This document shows positions 50,901 through 62,200 of a DNA stretch of 64,000 nt, one piece after another. Source of the DNA: Rhopalosiphum padi (taxonomy: Eukaryota; Arthropoda; Insecta; Hemiptera; Aphididae); contig NC_083598.1 in assembly GCF_020882245.1 (NCBI RefSeq), positions 53,295,858 to 53,359,857 of the forward strand, in the 5' to 3' direction. Position numbers and translations under genes: made by a program. The notes under the pieces were generated by a model. It worked only from the letters and a program-made list of their open reading frames with translations, made no database searches and was not told the DNA's origin. Position 1 is the stretch's first letter, and each line of letters begins with the position of its first letter.

Positions 50901-53885
50901 TCGCCGTTATCAACATCACGGTTTTATATCCAATTTTTTTTTTATATTATTTTATATTGCATTATGTATTATTTCCCGCTGGCCAGAACTTATTGTTCCC
51001 CAATTATTAAATAGTTTACTTTTTTGTAACACCGAAAAAGGAAAAATATGAGTTCTATTTTTTACGATCTATAATTTACCATAAGTCATACAGTTCATTA
51101 TAATCGCATAACGAACAATTTAATTTATTACAATAATTACACTCGCGAAACATAATATTTTATTAGTACCTACATCTAAACATTGAATCTCCCCTTTTTA
51201 AAATACAAAATTCACAACATTTATAAATATCGTTTTACTCTTTAGATATAAGTTCATTTTAATGAGCTTCATACTGATAAACGTCTACAATGATCGTCGG
51301 TACATCTAACACACTAAAGTAACCACTATACTAAACCATTCTACTAAAACTATTCTAAAAGTAGGTAGGTACGAAAAGTCCAAAAAGATATTAACTACAT
51401 TGTCGAGAACTGGTATTACGTAAAATTTCTAGTTTATTCGCTATTGAATTTTTAATTTTCACCCTAAACTATGACAGTTAGATTTAATTATTAACAAAAA
51501 AAATCTCAATGTTGCAAAATGAAGTCATTTTACTGTTTCGAAAAAAAAAAAAAGAAACACAATGTTCTTTAAATTTCTCCACAAAAATTGTATGTCATAT
51601 TTAACATGAAATACTTTAAATACACAAAATAAATAAAGAAATAATACTTACTTTCCTGATCTGTGGAAAATATTTTTTTAGTTAATTTTTAATATATACA
51701 CATTATATAGGTACTAAATATTCATAAAAAGCAATGCTCGAGCTGGAATTTTCTGTGCCAATCATTCCCTCTTTTGTTGTGAAAGTAAACAAATAAGTCT
51801 ACAAAAAAAAGACGTTTTCGCGAAAAGTGGCTCTTAAGAGTGGTGCCTAGTGGACGTATTGTCATAGCGGCTCTAAACCAAGTGTCAAACAAAGCCCGGT
51901 AAAATTAAATTAATAACTAATCAAAATACACCACATGGAAGTAGCCAAACCTTTGTACATACTTCAATTTCGATATTCAGCTAATATATATGATGTGGTA
52001 GGATACTCAGGTTTATTTGATTAATTTGCTAATTTGGCTCTTTTATATTTCTCCCACGAGGAAATGAACGATGGATCAATAGTCTGTGATACAGAAGATG
52101 ATTAATTTCCTTCCGAGGTTATATAAGTTTGACAATTTTTTCACTTACGCCAAACGCTTCAAAAGTTTTTAATTGTGTCTGCTTCAAAAAAATGGCCATC
52201 TTCGGATTAGATGAATCGATAAATAATTTTTTGAAATATTTATACACATTAAAAAAAAGTATTTTTATCTGTTGATATAAATTCAAAGATGAAAAATAAG
52301 TAAACAAAAATAGAGACACGAAAAGTTATACAAAATTATGCGACTATGACAATGGAAAAAAAGGGTATTTTACATTGTTATTTTTTGGAAGGAAAAGAAT
52401 TATGGATTGGTAAAAAAATTGATGAAGGTAAATGACTAAATAATACAATGATGGTATTGTTGTTCGCCTACCTTTTGTTTTGCAGAGTTATCGGCGTATA
52501 TTGAGAACCACTGTATTTCAAAATGCGCCACCGCCGAGAGCTACTTTTCGTGAAAACGACTGTCGATTCTAGAATATAGACATACTCTAGACAGACTCTC
52601 GTTAATTTCCCATAAATTCTATGATATTTGTTGTATTCAGTATATTTCATTAATTTATAGTATTTCATATTATACAACCTTTATTAATTTCAAAAATTGT
52701 TTGCGTATTACTTCTTATAAATACGTCCTTACTATCTAAACATTGTTACGGTATACACCAGGAGAAACATAAAATACAAAAATAATATATAAAATATTTA
52801 CCAAAATCTCCTATAAAAAATATGTATATTATGATATCGTAGTATGAATACAATTATATTATAAAATTTACAATAGTATTCAACGTGAAGACCTAAATTC
52901 TGGTGTTTTTATAATGATGGATGATAATAATAGTCATTATTATTTTGTGAATTTGAGAGTATTTTAAAAAATGCTAGGCTTTTTATTTTACATATTTCTA
53001 GTTTTACGGGTGTACTTCTACGTATTTAGTATTTACTTCTTCAGTAATATTCAAAAATGTGTAATTTAATTCATTTAAAAATTATCATTGAACTAATAGA
53101 TGAAATAATTAATGTCACAAAACAAACTCGAAATCTCGAATAGAATTCGAGTAGATGAATACATTTTATTAATAAAACAAAACAAAACTGTACATACTTA
53201 GTGCATCTGAAAAAAAAAGTTAATGGATATATAAAAATGACTTAAAGAATTTGAAATAATGGATAAATATTTAAAACTTAAAATAATAATAATGATACAT
53301 GCAACTATGCAAGGCATATTCGATATTTTTATTTTGTAATATAATGATGTACAAAAATTATTAAAATATACTATGAGGAACTTATCATTTAAAAAAATAA
53401 AAAATTGTATAACATTTAATGCAATAAAAAAAACCAAATACGTACTAAATACTATTGACACTAAATAAAATTAAAATGGGGGGACGGGGTGGTCGAGCGG
53501 TTTAATTCGTCGGCTGCGGCGCAGCCGGCTCCGGTTCGATCCTCGGCCACTGGGTGGCATTTTTCTCCGGGCAAGTCACGGTGTCCGGAGAACAAGTGCT
53601 GCCATCCCCCCACCCCGGGGCATGGCAGAAACCTACGGGTGCCCCATTAAAAATTCTGCCAAATACACTCACGTGTAACACCCCTACTGTTTCAACCCTA
53701 CTGTACCAACCCTACCAACCTACAGGCTAATGACCTAAGTTGTCGAAGCCTTAAAATAAAAAAAAAAAAAAAAAAAAAATTAAAATATAATACAGGTATG
53801 AGTAATTAATTTTCATAGTTAATATAATTAATTAAGATAAACCGTATAAAACAAACTTATTGACATTTATTTTACGTACTTTGAT
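41862..53885 (-). CDS. Type-2 micro-exon gene, unit 2 (5' end not found)
   Basis: Exons, 5' to 3': 53880-53885 (Q), 53446-53460 (SIVF), 53198-53206 (AL), 52802-52810 (DF), 52545-52568 (STVVFTK), 51738-51752 (NSSS, GC donor), 51653-51661 (QE), 49939-49950 (VIN), 48404-48412 (FE), 47205-47213 (SL), 46779-46787 (YL), 46592-46609 (ITTDT), 45588-45596 (TD), 44761-44769 (YF), 44641-44658 (PYNCT), 44095-44109 (TIFE), 42971-43003 (LAKDYVSKFE), 42613-42651 (YSNYPSGPVIGY), 42500-42514 (MTVM), terminal 41862-41980. All are multiples of three, and joining them in order gives about 132 codons with no stop at any of the 19 junctions. It is 12 kb long against 16.7 kb in unit 1; unit 1 has one more duplicated block and several insertions. 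Function is unknown. Confidence 0.6.
42613..42651 (-). CDS. Type-2 exon YSNYPSGPVIGY, unit 2
   Basis: Identical to 15239-15277, with the same acceptor and donor. Confidence 0.65.
42971..43003 (-). CDS. Type-2 exon LAKDYVSKFE, unit 2
   Basis: One silent difference from 15596-15628; same splice sites. Confidence 0.65.
46592..46609 (-). CDS. Type-2 exon ITTDT, unit 2
   Basis: One silent difference from 21497-21514; acceptor TTATTATTCAG and donor GTAGTTCC. Confidence 0.65.
47375..47478 (-). pseudogene. Decayed C2H2-zinc-finger-like fragment 3
   Basis: It reads VSKYSKTYFASKYKIKN then HSKKSELKK on the minus strand and mirrors 47975-48085 across a GC-rich centre. Confidence 0.4.
47830..47975. repeat. 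GC-rich core block, copy in unit 2
   Basis: Best preserved match to 22680-22800, sharing GCTACGGAACTGGCGGT and GGGATGGCTGCAGGACGAAA. It is the centre of an inverted pair of zinc-finger-like fragments. Confidence 0.5.
47975..48085 (+). pseudogene. Inverted decayed zinc-finger-like fragment, unit 2
   Basis: The plus strand reads VSKYCDKYFASEIKIKN then YCLTKTKK. Confidence 0.4.
48413..49832. other. Unit-2-specific intronic sequence
   Basis: About 1.2 kb between 48620 and 49820 has no counterpart at the matching place in unit 1 (27500). It is AT-rich, with a GC-richer patch at 49590-49800. No gene is recognised. Confidence 0.4.
49833..49893 (-). CDS. Candidate signal-peptide exon in type-2 unit 2
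   Basis: ATG at 49893 opens MKLFASFLIIIVVVAISFLS, a strong signal-peptide-like sequence, ending in phase 1 before GTGTTAAG. This matches the phase of all other exons. It lies only 45 nt downstream of the VIN exon, which is awkward if both belong to one transcript. The unit 1 copy (about 27490-27555) has ATG changed to ATA. It may be the first exon of a second gene in the unit. Confidence 0.4.
50188..50264 (-). CDS. Candidate alternative terminal exon in unit 2
   Basis: Acceptor CTTATACAG, then 24 residues beginning QSKLIRQYIILK and a stop, phase 1. The unit 1 copy keeps a longer open frame but lacks the AG. It could close a transcript starting further upstream. Confidence 0.3.
53478..53779 (+). 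mobile_element. tRNA-derived SINE with poly(A) tail
   Basis: The head carries a tRNA-like A box (TGGTCGAGCGG at 53490-53500) and B box (GGTTCGATCCT at 53533-53543). A body and an A-rich tail at about 53755-53779 follow. The flanking AAAATTAAAAT before and after is the target duplication. It is absent from unit 1. It lies 17 bp from the SIVF exon, so its 5' edge adjoins that exon's acceptor. Confidence 0.8.
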
Positions 53886-56191
53886 CTGGTAATAAAAATA
53901 ACATAATAACAATAACATTTATCATATTTAATTTTACTATACTTTAACTACATTAAAATAGAGAAATCGAGATATCAAAAAAAAAAAAAAAAAAAAATCA
54001 AATGTTTAAGTACATTACTGAATCACTTTGATTATATTTAATAACTGTTAGAAAATTTTCTAAAAACGTATGATGGAGAGGTTTCTGATCGAAACAGAGT
54101 CAATTAGTTTGGATTTACGAAAGGAAAATGTATGCTATATATAATGTATGATACTTTAAAATATAGGAAATAGAAATGTACTAGAAACGGTTCTACAGTG
54201 GAAATTTCGCTTTTTACCTATAGAAATGTGTGTCCGATTGTCTTAACTTTTAAGTGATAAAGCAAATGTCTTTAACATGGCACCATAGCAGAATATCGGT
54301 GATGCACAACATGAAAACAACTACCACCATACATAATCCAAATTCACTAGGACTACATGAAATAAAAGACTACTACACTCGAGGAGTAGTGGTGGCAACA
54401 TCGATATCACAGAAGCATTCAAAAAAGCTTTATCCCGAAGAGATATTGAATAAAATTACGATGTTGGTGGTGATCATAGTAACAAATAATATTAAATATG
54501 ATGTTATGATTCAATATGTAAGTGAGGGTGACATTAATTCATCAGACGTAATTATCGGGCGAAACAATCATTCGGGACGGCGGAACAATAGTATATCGAC
54601 GGTATGTCACAAAACTCTAACGGGAACATTTTGCTACTCAGTAATAATACCCCCTACACAATTAGTAAAATAAAGATTGACGTAGAGCCGTAGGGGTGTC
54701 ACAATACAGTTTTTCACATGCGTTGAGAATATATTTATTTTTATTGTATACATGGTGGGAGGGGGTGAATGTTGGGGATGCAACATCATAGAAGAGAAGT
54801 GATTAATGAAATCAGATTACGTTAAGAATATTTGTAATTTTAATTTCAATTCGTGTTACTGAGTGTCAGTGAGACATCATAACAAAAACATTCGATACCA
54901 TAATTATTATTTTTTTTTTTTTTTTTAATTTAAAAAACTTAAAATATAAATCTTTAAAAATATGTATTTACATTGTTTAGCTATAAGAACAAATATATAC
55001 AATTTGTATTAATAGAATAATTATAGAATACCTCATTTTTTTTTTAAAGTGATTTTATTTTGTTTTTAAAACTTATTCGATGTTCCTTCATTTTGTTTTG
55101 CGATCTTTTTTATTTTTTGAAATGCTATTTATACTACCATATGCGTCTTAAGCGTCTAGGTAGGTTACCAGTGTTTGTGAGAAAAGAAAGGTTTTTAACT
55201 AAAGGGTTTTGTAGACATCTTAATTTAAATCAAGGATATTTGTTTTGTGAGTTAGATAATATAATGATGAAAATATCAAGTATATCTTGATTTTTTTGAA
55301 GAGGATATAGCCAGTATCTTAATTCGGGAGCAAGTACTTAGTATTTTGTTTTCATTTGTAATATTATGAAGCGCGGTACCCTAGTGTAAATAATGTATTC
55401 CTAGTGTCACAATCCTGTAATTGGTGTTTTGCGTTAAAATTGCATCACAAACTATGAAATTTAAATATTCAATTAAATAACTAATAAAAATTATATAATA
55501 AAAAATATAAAAATAATAATTTTATATTCATTAAAATATTCTGAAAACATCACAAATATAGCCACACGAAATGAACTTTAACTGATCTATTTTAACTTAT
55601 TATTTCGAACCAAATACAAACTAAGTACCAATTATTAATACTTTTATATAGATATAAGAACCATTTTTATGCGATTTTGTAATATATTTATAAGTATTTT
55701 GATGCGTTGAATAATTTTTTTATCAACATTTATATATAAAAAAAACTTATAACCAATTAAAATCTGGCATGCCTATAAATAGCTCAAACGGAGTTTAAAA
55801 AGTTTATTATTTTTATTATTTTAGGATACAAACTTTTGGAGAAAATTATTTGTTTTTGAAGTATGTAAAACACAAATTTTGTTTGGAAAGAAGTATTTAT
55901 TATACGATTGAATATCCAATAATAATGTTGTAAAAATTTGAAATTTAAATACTCATAAAAAATTAATTTGTCTATCCGGTTTACAGTGGCAACAATAGTT
56001 TAGAGGAAGAAAAAAAGAGAATAAAATTAAAATATAATATATATTAAAGAACATTAAAATTAGATATCAACAGAATGTGAAGTTAGTGTCGGCATTGGCG
56101 TTTGGCATTTAATCTCCCTAATGGGTCGTTTACTAAGTAATTAGTGGTGGTATGTGGGACGTAAAAATGAGCAGTGATTAGTGAACCGGGT
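53886..56191. other. Spacer upstream of type-2 unit 2
   Basis: It should hold the missing first exon and promoter of the type-2 gene. The stretch 54050-54150 is shared with 31195-31265. From about 55030 the sequence is paralogous to gene A/C 3' regions. One long plus ORF (54254-54673) is described separately. Confidence 0.4.
54266..54673 (+). CDS. Hypothetical ORF, unknown
   Basis: The frame is open for 135 codons from the ATG at 54266 (MSLTWHHSRISVMHNM...) to the TAA just after LVK, which is long for sequence this AT-rich. Composition is Thr/Ile/Val/His-rich without membrane segments or recognised motifs. It has no copy in unit 1. It may be a transposon relic or chance. Confidence 0.25.
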   Translation: MSLTWHHSRISVMHNMKTTTTIHNPNSLGLHEIKDYYTRGVVVATSISQKHSKKLYPEEILNKITMLVVIIVTNNIKYDVMIQYVSEGDINSSDVIIGRNNHSGRRNNSISTVCHKTLTGTFCYSVIIPPTQLVK

Positions 56192-56277
56192 TTAACGCTG
56201 AGCTACTATAAAACATACTAAAGATAATATTGCAGATGATTTGATTTTGCTAATTAGTATTCCTTCAATGTACCTAG
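56192..56277 (-). CDS. Gene C terminal exon
   Basis: Acceptor GGGTATTAG; 27 residues starting RYIEGILISKIKSSAILSL and ending CFIVAQR before TAA. It differs from the YVKPAHEMYGN exons of A and B but aligns with the decayed exon at 33000-33112. Confidence 0.5.
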
Positions 56278-59200
56278 CTAATACCCGTGGGAATAGGACA
56301 CTTCGACGCAGTTAGCAGTAATCTCTACAATTTTCCAATATAACTATTTTTTAGGCGATATGTATTTCTAACCTAAACGTGGATAATAAAATGTATGATT
56401 TAATATAACTTAATTTTTAAAAAAAACACAGGAAATACGTACTCATTACATCTAAAAAAATATAGATAAATAATGATTTACAATAATAAACATTTCGAAA
56501 CAAAAAACAATTATATATTATTAAAATATATGTTAGCAGTTATGTATGTAATACGTTATTTTATTAAATAACTAGTTATTCTATAAAATTCCAAAATATA
56601 CTCATTAATATATATATATTACACTGTTTTACTAGTTAGTATATAAAATACCGATTGGTTTTTCGCTAATGTATGAAATTTATATAATTAGGTAGATGAC
56701 CGGAACTGGATTAGATAACATACAAGATTTGTTACCGTTGTCGTTTTATTAATATAAATAATAACCTAACCTAACGTCCCAGCTGTAGATATTTGTCTTC
56801 GAAAGGCATCCTGAATCCCAATCACTTGGTAACGGTAAAGGGTTTTTCAAATTCACATGCCAACAAAAGTGCACCACAAAACGGTGCATATGTTTAAAAA
56901 ATAATTTACTTTGTAACTATAAATGCTATCCAAAAAGTTCCTGTACTAATAAATAAGTTGTCAATTGTAAAAAAAAATAATAATATAATAATTATAACTA
57001 TATTAATAGATTTTTTATTTTAATTTGTAATTTGTTTAAAATTTTAATAATAATTCTAATAAATTGACATGAAATAAATGAATATTAATATTTTATATAA
57101 TAATAATGTAAGGCGTTTTTGACTTCATACTAACATTTGATTTGATTTTTTGTAATTTGTAATTTGATTAAAATGTTTATTCAATAATAATTTTAAATAC
57201 ATCAACTAAACCCATATTGTTAGTTTATAAAATATCTAGTTAGTATTAAATAGTAATACATTAACTGAAAGTACCTGTAATTATATTGAATAACTAGTTA
57301 TTTTATAGAATTACGAAATTTCATTCATTAACGCTAACATATATAAACATAAATATATTTCGAGAAATGTTTTTTTGTGGTTACATTGGTGTTCGATCCA
57401 ACTCTAGCAGTCTAAATCTACACTTATTATTTGTACATTAATGTTCATATACATTTATTTAATTAAATACTATTTAAAAAAAATTAAAAATTACAAAATA
57501 TAAATTGTTCAATATTATTAACTGTTTTGTCCGTTGCCCGCCAACCCAATTTACAAACCATCTGACCTCATACTCGCATATGTTTTTTCACCTTACAAAC
57601 GTATAACGTGGCAAATTCTCATTTGGTAGGTTCAATTCTGTTTAAGTAGTTTAAATATTACCGTAAAATTACCGACAAACTTAAAGGTGAGAACATTATC
57701 TAGTTCTTTCGTTGGATTTTTACAATATTTTAATTAGTGAATTTTAAACATTTTTAAATTTAAAGATTTTACATACTCACAACTTTATTTTTAGAGAGAT
57801 TAAAGAAAACGACAACTAATTTTGTGTTGGACATTAACTAAAGAATTGGATACATCTACCATAGTCCATTAATAATAGTAAAAACATTTTTTTTATTTAT
57901 TTTTAAATAATTACCTTTAAAATATATGTCTTGTACGTCAACTGTAAATTTATTATAATAGTATAATACAAATTATTAACGTATTTAACTCGTTTAACGT
58001 AACTGTTTCTTAATATAATTCTATACCAGCCACCTATAAACATTAAACTTACTATATCTACATATGCATTATTAACAGTGGCATTTAATTTTTATATTTA
58101 CAAATTTTGATAATAGCTGTAAACTATTGTACTGAGCATAATTCGTACTAAAATTGTACTTAAATGAAGTGTTAGAGATAAAACACTGAAGCTGTATTAA
58201 ATAATAGCAATCAATAAAACATTATTTATTAGTTATAAGATTGTTACATTAGTGTTTCCAATTTCGTGAGGGTTGATTGAGTGCAAGGTTTTATTAAATA
58301 ATGTTTTATTTCAATACTTCGTAAATAAACGTTCTTAACATAATTCCTATAGAGATAATATAACTTGTCGTCAGGTACAAAATATTAATTATTGCTGGTT
58401 AAGATTAGACAAAAAAGTTTGCTTGGCGAGTATTAAGTAAGTATTTAAAATTAATAAAAAAAAGGGGACATGCAATACACTTAATATGTACTTTTACAAG
58501 TAATATTTTATTTATATTTGGGAAAATATAAATATGAAAATGAAGTCTAATATTAAGATTTTATTTAAAAATGAGTGACAAAATAAACATCTATTACATA
58601 AAAAAAGAACCTAACTTTCATGTGCATAATCTAAGCTGGTTTCTAGTCAGGAAGTAGACCAACATCAATTATGGATCATTAATAATAATAAAATTGAACC
58701 GCACTAAAATAGAATAGGGACTAGCACAAGACACAAAGAAACGTTCCATAAGGTTTCATTTTGCTATCTCTTTATGTAATTTATTATTCGTTGATAGTAT
58801 TATACCAAAATCATTATGTTTTTATTTAAAACAATACAGTCAGTGTGTTTGGATAAAATGTATATTTAATTTTTGTCTTATAATATGGTTTTTTGACTGC
58901 TTGCGGGCACGCTCATTTTCTATATGCGCTTAAAGATCGCCAATAAGGCTATATTAATTAATACTTGGATAGATAATCGTTTAAAATCGAACGTCGTATA
59001 CCCAGTCGTGTAAAGTATTTGAATACAAACATTTTAATACTTGTGTTTAAATACTTTTTTAAGAATTTTTATGACACTCTAAATACAATGTTTTGCAAGT
59101 ACTCTGAATACTTTTTAAAAGTATTTTAAATACAATTTAAATACTTTTATTTAAATATCATTAAGTCTGTTTTATATTCATTATTTAAAAAAAAAAAAAT

Positions 59201-62200
59201 GTTTCAAAAAATTACTACATACTATTTTATATTCATTCTATTAGTGTTGGAATCGTTTGAGAAAAATGAAAATGAAATGATTTTATCAATATCAGTTGAA
59301 ATATATGTGAATATGTATAAATCTCTAAAGAGTCATACTTGTTTATTATTTGCAAAATTGTTAAAAATTTAAAATACGTGCTAAGTAGTAACATATTAAG
59401 TAGGTACCTACACTGAAAATATACTTATTATAACACATATATGTATATTACAATTCTGGTATACTTGTCATTTTTTAAAAGTGATATTATTTTGTTTTTA
59501 AAACCAAGTCTATGTTCCAACATTCTGCTTGCGGTCTAATTATTTGAATTAAACGATTTTATTTAAAAAAATATATACTTACAGATAAAACGTTCTACAA
59601 AATAAAATGGTATTGCGTTATTACACAATTAAAAATTCTCGATAATAGTGAAAATAAATTAACATTATATAGGTTATTAAATCATAAATATCGTCTTTAA
59701 CCGAACTTTAACGGAACTATTTTAACTTATTATGTCGAACAAAACACAAACTAAGTACCTATTTTTAATACTGTTATATAGATATAAGAACCACTTGTAT
59801 ACGATCTTATAATATACTTGCAAGAATTCTGATCTATTCAATAATTTTTTAACAACATTTATGTAAAAAAAACCTATAACCAATTGAAAATTTGGAATGC
59901 CTATAAATAACTCAAAATAAGTTTAAGAAGTTTATTAATTTTATCATATAATAAAAATAATTATATAATAGTATATACGTACTTATATTATCTGAAAAAT
60001 ATAGATAAATAATTATTTACAATAATTAAAATGTAAAAACATAAATACTTATACATTATTAAAATATACACCTAAACATAAATATATTTTGAAAAAAAAT
60101 TTTTTTATGGTTACATTGGTGTAACGATCTAACTAGAAGTCTATGTATCTCCCGTCAACACTTATTGTTTTTCCATTAATATTTACATAGGTACATTTAT
60201 TTAATTGAATATTATTTAAACAAAATTACAAATAACAAAATGTATGTTTTTCCACATTTTTAACTGTCTTTTTCTTGCCAAACCAATTATTTACAAAACA
60301 TCTGACAAGCTCTTTTAACGGACTTCATAATAATATAATATTATGATCTCAGTAAGAGTGGAAGTCGTGGTATTTATTTCACTATAACATTTGAAAAACA
60401 TAAAGAATACGACTACTAATTTTTGGTGTTAAACTTTAACTAAGGAAATATATACATCCACTAAAGACAATATTGAAAATTGAATTTAGTTATATTCAAA
60501 TAATTACCTCTATAAATCACGTTTGGATCGTCGAAATCATCTGTAAATGTATTATTTTAGTATGTTTAAACATAAAACTTAATATGCAACTTTACAAGTG
60601 ATATTTTAGTTATATTTGAAAAAGTATAATTATAAAAATGAAGCCTAATATTAAGTAATTATATTAAAATGAGTGAACAGATATGAACCAAATATATAAC
60701 AGAAGAGCCTAACCTTCTACGTGGATAATCGAAGCTAGTTTCTAGGCATAAAAAGTAGAACGATATCGATTGTGAAAAAAATGTACCACATTATTGCAGA
60801 AGGGACTGGTGCAAGACATAAAGGAAACATTCCTATTTTTGTTGATGGTTATTAAGCAGACTGTCCGATCAGGACTTAGATGGCTGGTTTGATACGTTTC
60901 ATATGCCACAAGGAGAAAAATGGTTGATACGAATTTCAACGTCAGGAGCTACAGATATAAAGTACATCTCGCGATATAACATCATTAACCACGATTATTA
61001 TCGAAAGTGTAATATTATTTTTAATATTATTTATATATATTATTGATATATATTTTATTTTCTTGTGTTACTGTGAATAACAAATGAGAAAAACATAAAT
61101 AAAAAAACTAATAATGAAAATTCTTAAACAAATTCTCTAGTACTCTATAATCGTTAACGGTTTAACGATTTGACTCTAACCTAAAGTGGTTTACCTCGAT
61201 GTTCGTCAATTGCGCCAAATTTGGGACACTACTTGTATACTATATATCTATTGAACCGGTACCAAAGGAGTTGTAAACCAACCTTCGGGTTGAAAAAAAA
61301 AATAACTATAATTTATCTTTTTTTTATGTAATTCATAATTCGTTGATAGTTTGAAACCGAAGTCAATACAATGTTTATGTAACATATGATTTTATTGAGT
61401 TGTTTAGCAGTTGCAACTTTTATTGTACTGAATATCATTGAAATGTCATGATTGTCAATTTTTTATAACTAAAAATAAAACTAGGGAATCCAACATGTAA
61501 AAACAGATTCGTAGTTATCAAGATCTAAAGCCACCAAATATATTTATAAATTACTAAGTTACTAAATAATAAACACGGCTTATCTGTAAGTTCTATAATC
61601 AACGGTACTAGCAAATAATATTATTATACACATAATAAATACATTTTTAAGCGCTCATCACTGTAACTAAATCGTTTAAATTCTTCTCACAAAATCACCT
61701 AAAATCTATAATATAGATATAGATTAGAGTTTATATCTATTCTATTTTATATCTGCAATTATTAGTACAAACCGCCTTGGTGGGACGGCCCATGGTGAAG
61801 CTGCATTTATAATCTCCCACAATATTGACAATCCTTCAATAATGTAAGCTTTCATTTAGGTAACACATCTTTGAAATTAAACTCAGTAGCTACCTACCTA
61901 TCTCAATAGATGAATAGATTCTCGCTATTTCTCATCTAAGACGTATTTCCCTACAACCGAACTAAACAAAAATTTAAAACTAAAATAATTTTTACATTTA
62001 ACATTACAAAAGGAAAAGCTTATAACTATGTATAATATTCGTCAAATAAGGATATATATAAGTATAATAAAATTACTATCCCGTAAAAGTATCATTGCTT
62101 ACTTAAAAATCCAAGAACATTTAATAGAAAATCTGTTAAATTTTAAAATTATTCAAATTATATTACCATGTAAAACGACACATAAAACATTGATTAAAAA

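Noticed and set aside
53198..53461. Minus ORF of 87 codons with hydrophobic start
   Set aside because: It runs through two micro-exons and their introns, and unit 1 has stops in the equivalent frame.
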